A stretch of 58,199 nt of DNA from Caldisericum sp. (GTDB taxonomy: Bacteria > Caldisericota > Caldisericia > Caldisericales > Caldisericaceae). Position numbers and translations under genes: made by a program. Numbering within the stretch: position 1 is the first letter of the stretch; each line of letters begins with the position of its first letter. This document shows, one piece after another, positions 55,557 to 58,199 of this stretch. The stretch spans positions 1-58,199 of the forward strand of contig JAEMPV010000062.1 in the NCBI GenBank assembly GCA_022759145.1, given 5' to 3'. Under the pieces are notes generated by a model. That model saw only the letters and a program-made list of their open reading frames with translations. It searched no databases and had not been told where the DNA came from.

Positions 55557-58199
55557 TTAAATTTTTTCAATTGCACACGCGCATGCTTTGTATTCAGGAA
55601 TTCTTGCAACCGGGTCAAGTGCATTAATTGTAAGGATATTTGCATTCGCTTCTGAGAAGTGGAAACTTACAAAAACAACTCCTTTTTTAGGCTTTGTTGA
55701 AACCTTTGCTTTTACAACGATCTCTCCTCTTCTTGTCTTTACTTTAACCTTATCACCATCATTAATACCGAGATTCTGTGCATCTTCAGGATTTATCTCA
55801 ACAAAATTTTCGGGAACAAAACTTTCAAGCACCTTTACCCTGCGAGTTTCATTCCTCGAGTGATAATGGAAAAGAATTCTTCCAGTTGTAAGGATAAACG
55901 GGTATTCACTGTCTACCGTCTCAACAGGCGGTTCAAACTCAACACCATTTATAAGCGCCTTGCCATTGGGTCGTTTAAAGTTTCCACCATAGTGCAAAAT
56001 TCTTGTACCAGGATGGGTTTCCTCTGGGCATGGCCACTGAATTGAGTATTCTTTAAGCCTTTCATATGTGATACCTTTAAATGTTGGCGTTACTTCTCTT
56101 ATTTCATTCCAAATATCTATAGCACTCTTGTATTTCATTGGATAACCCATTCTGGTTGCAACTTCACAAACAATCTCCCAATCATCTTTCACGGTTGTTG
56201 CTGGTGTTCTTGCAGGTCTAAGAAGTTGGACTCTTCTTTCGGTATTGGTAAATGTTCCATATTTTTCATATGCGGCCTTTGCCGGGAAAACAACATCTGC
56301 TATCTGGGCAGTTTCTGAGAGGAATATGTCTTGAACTGCAAGGAACTCAAGTTTTTCAAAACCTTCTTTTACATGCCTTACATCTGCCTCTGTTACAAGC
56401 GGGTTTTCACCCATTGCATACACGGCTTTTAGTTTACCCTCAAGAGCAAGCTCTCCAAACTGCGATACCGCATAGCCTATGTTTTCGGGGAGTTTTACGC
56501 CCCAGAATTCTTCGAATTTCTTTCGGACATTTTCATCTGTAACCTTCTGGTAGCCTGTATAGACATCAGGTAACGCTCCTACATCGCATGCACCTTGCAC
56601 ATTTGCCTGTCCTCTTAGTGGATCAATTCCGTTTCCTTCCTTTCCTATATGACCTGTTATCAGGGCGAGGTTTGCAATACTCAGGACGTTATCCACACCA
56701 ACATGGTGTTGGGTTATTCCCATCGTGTAGAAAATCATAGAATTTGGTCCTCGAGCATAAGCAATTGCCGCTTCCTCGATGAGTTTCTTATCTACACCTG
56801 TAATCTTCGATACATTATCAAGATCATACTTACCGCTTTCAAGAACCTTTAAAAGATTTTCAAAACCTTCGGTATGCGCTTCTATAAATTCCTTGTTAAT
56901 GAGTCCTTTGTCAATTATAACCTTCATCATGCCATTCAAAAGTGCGACATCTGTTCCTGGGTAATGCTGTATGAAAATATCTGCGTATTTTGCAAGGTCG
57001 ATATTTCTTGGATCACAGACTATAAGTTTTGCACCTTTTTTCTTTTTGTTTTCTTTTATAAACTGAGCAATCACAGGATGGGTTTCTGTTGTATTTGAGC
57101 CTATTACAAACATAACATCTGCATTCTTAATATCATCAATAGGGTTAGTTGCAGCACCAGCACCTAATGCCTTCCCAAGTCCCGCAACGGTTGAAGCGTG
57201 GCAAAGTCGTGCACAGTGGTCTATGTTATTTGTCCCGATTACTGCACGTGCAAATTTTTGTACTACATAGTTATCTTCATTTGTACATCTTGCAGAACCA
57301 AGAACACCAATTGCATCAGGTCCATACTTTTCTTTTATTTCAAGTAATCTTTTTGCAGTGTAGTCGAGAGCTTCTTCCCATGTTGCTTCCCTAAATACGC
57401 CATTTTCCTTTATAAGAGGCTTAGTTAATCTTTCAGAAGAGTTCACATATTCATAACCATATCTTCCCTTAACACAAAGCCTTTCTTTGTTGGGTTCTTT
57501 ATCTGCGCCTCTTGCCATAACAAGGTTGTTATTTTTATCTTTGTATAAGGTAACATTGCATCCAGTACCGCAATAGGCACAAACCGTGTCTGTTTTTTCG
57601 AAGTTGAATATTTTTCCTTTGCCAATACGAGGTTTTTCAATCAAAGCACCAGTTGGGCATGCCTGGACACAGGCAGCACAGAATTGGCAATCAGTCTGTT
57701 CAAGGGGAAGATTAAATGGAGTTGATACAGTAGATTTATACCCTCTCATTGCAATACCAATAGCCTCGACAATTGCCTGGTTTTCGCATGCATCTACACA
57801 ACGCCTGCAAAGAATGCACTTCTGTGGATCAAACTGTATGAAAGGATTTGAATCCCAAGGTGTTTCCTTTGGATAGACAAATGCTTCTTTTTCATCAAGA
57901 AACTGACTCTTCTTAATGCCAAATTGATACGCAAGGTCCTGAAGGACACAATCACCATCCTTGTCGCAGGTCATACAATCGAGAGGGTGATGTGCCAAAG
58001 CAAGTTCAAGATTGGTTTTTCTTGCTTCATAAAGTAGATCTGAATTAGTAGTTATATCCATTCCTTCGGCAACTTCTGTAATGCATGCTCTTTGTAGCGT
58101 TCTTGAGCCCCTCACTTCAACTACACACATACCACAGGAACCCTCTTCTGCAATACCTTCAAGATAGCATAGTGTTGGAATCTCTATGCCAATCGATTT
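55557..58199 (-). CDS. fdhA: Formate dehydrogenase alpha subunit, Cys type, with NuoG-like Fe-S domains (5' end outside window)
   Basis: The frame is open to the right edge, so the first residues are missing. Visible parts in order are a [2Fe-2S] domain (CYLEGIAEEGSCGMC), a His-Cys cluster (HHPLDCMTCDKDGDC), two [4Fe-4S] ferredoxin motifs (CILCRRC, CQFCAAC), the cluster CAYCGTGC, and the Mo/W bis-MGD domain. The catalytic residue is Cys in DHCARLCHAST, where selenoenzymes have Sec, and the following His is kept. This layout matches cytoplasmic NAD(P)- or ferredoxin-linked formate dehydrogenases of clostridia. A partner of NuoE/NuoF type would be expected upstream, outside the window. A good GGAGG site for focA follows its stop. 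Confidence 0.94.
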   Translation of the reverse strand, partial: KSIGIEIPTLCYLEGIAEEGSCGMCVVEVRGSRTLQRACITEVAEGMDITTNSDLLYEARKTNLELALAHHPLDCMTCDKDGDCVLQDLAYQFGIKKSQFLDEKEAFVYPKETPWDSNPFIQFDPQKCILCRRCVDACENQAIVEAIGIAMRGYKSTVSTPFNLPLEQTDCQFCAACVQACPTGALIEKPRIGKGKIFNFEKTDTVCAYCGTGCNVTLYKDKNNNLVMARGADKEPNKERLCVKGRYGYEYVNSSERLTKPLIKENGVFREATWEEALDYTAKRLLEIKEKYGPDAIGVLGSARCTNEDNYVVQKFARAVIGTNNIDHCARLCHASTVAGLGKALGAGAATNPIDDIKNADVMFVIGSNTTETHPVIAQFIKENKKKKGAKLIVCDPRNIDLAKYADIFIQHYPGTDVALLNGMMKVIIDKGLINKEFIEAHTEGFENLLKVLESGKYDLDNVSKITGVDKKLIEEAAIAYARGPNSMIFYTMGITQHHVGVDNVLSIANLALITGHIGKEGNGIDPLRGQANVQGACDVGALPDVYTGYQKVTDENVRKKFEEFWGVKLPENIGYAVSQFGELALEGKLKAVYAMGENPLVTEADVRHVKEGFEKLEFLAVQDIFLSETAQIADVVFPAKAAYEKYGTFTNTERRVQLLRPARTPATTVKDDWEIVCEVATRMGYPMKYKSAIDIWNEIREVTPTFKGITYERLKEYSIQWPCPEETHPGTRILHYGGNFKRPNGKALINGVEFEPPVETVDSEYPFILTTGRILFHYHSRNETRRVKVLESFVPENFVEINPEDAQNLGINDGDKVKVKTRRGEIVVKAKVSTKPKKGVVFVSFHFSEANANILTINALDPVARIPEYKACACAIEKI

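Noticed and set aside
57210-57240. Selenocysteine in formate dehydrogenase
   Set aside because: The active-site codon translates as Cys (ARLCHAST) and there is no in-frame TGA, so no recoding is needed.
1-58199. CRISPR arrays, insertion sequences, integrases or prophage genes
   Set aside because: No regularly spaced direct repeats, transposase motifs or phage structural genes were seen. The window looks like stable core chromosome.

Overview
The window is 58 kb of a compact, AT-rich bacterial chromosome in which every recognised gene, including four RNA genes, lies on the minus strand. Genes commonly overlap by 1-13 bases and no gap without a feature exceeds about 100 bases. The two ends are open: the right edge (first in transcription) cuts a formate dehydrogenase and the left edge cuts tuf after its first codons. 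The mix of a V-type ATPase, an endonuclease Q homologue, S-layer-homology domains, a LpxL-type acyltransferase and a complete peptidoglycan/division cluster suggests a thermophilic diderm from a deep-branching phylum. Caldisericota (Caldisericum-like) is my best guess. It rests on gene content and general knowledge, not on a search, and should be treated as an inference.

In transcription order (right to left): (1) 53428-58199, formate metabolism: a Cys-type molybdenum/tungsten formate dehydrogenase fused to NuoG-like Fe-S domains, a FocA-type channel, MobA and FdhD. (2) 36438-53394, an almost textbook dcw cluster: rsmH-ftsL-ftsI-murE-murF-mraY-murD-ftsW-murG-murC-murB-ddl-ftsQ-ftsA-ftsZ followed by a HlyD-like membrane protein. 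It appears to start from a promoter so close to rsmH that the mRNA may be leaderless. (3) 29123-36437, an ECF sigma factor with a possible self-recognised promoter, an unknown 144-residue protein, a secreted peptide-binding protein carrying three SLH motifs, and an Opp/Dpp-type ABC transporter ending in a strong terminator. (4) 27702-29071, stable RNAs: a CAU tRNA, a coiled-coil zinc-ribbon gene, the RNase P RNA and two tandem tRNA-Pro genes. (5) 13148-27674, a roughly 14.5 kb run of nearly gapless genes starting with an Orn/Lys/Arg decarboxylase, then a complete V-type ATPase in the Enterococcus ntpFIKECGABD order, then Nudix, acyltransferase, glycosyltransferase, endonuclease Q, moaA and moaC. 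(6) 3077-13086, rpoB and rpoC separated by an EF-G-like GTPase gene. (7) 1-2999, the str operon rpsL-rpsG-fusA-tuf with a perfect-consensus promoter.

The genes form coherent modules. MoaA, MoaC, MobA and FdhD supply and mature the cofactor used by the formate dehydrogenase. The V-ATPase K subunit keeps all five residues that bind sodium in the Enterococcus enzyme, so the cell may run a sodium cycle. The most unusual points are the GTPase gene translationally coupled between rpoB and rpoC, large repeated-module insertions in both RNA polymerase subunits, the SLH-tethered solute-binding protein next to an ECF sigma factor, and an FdhD that lacks its usual cysteine pair.
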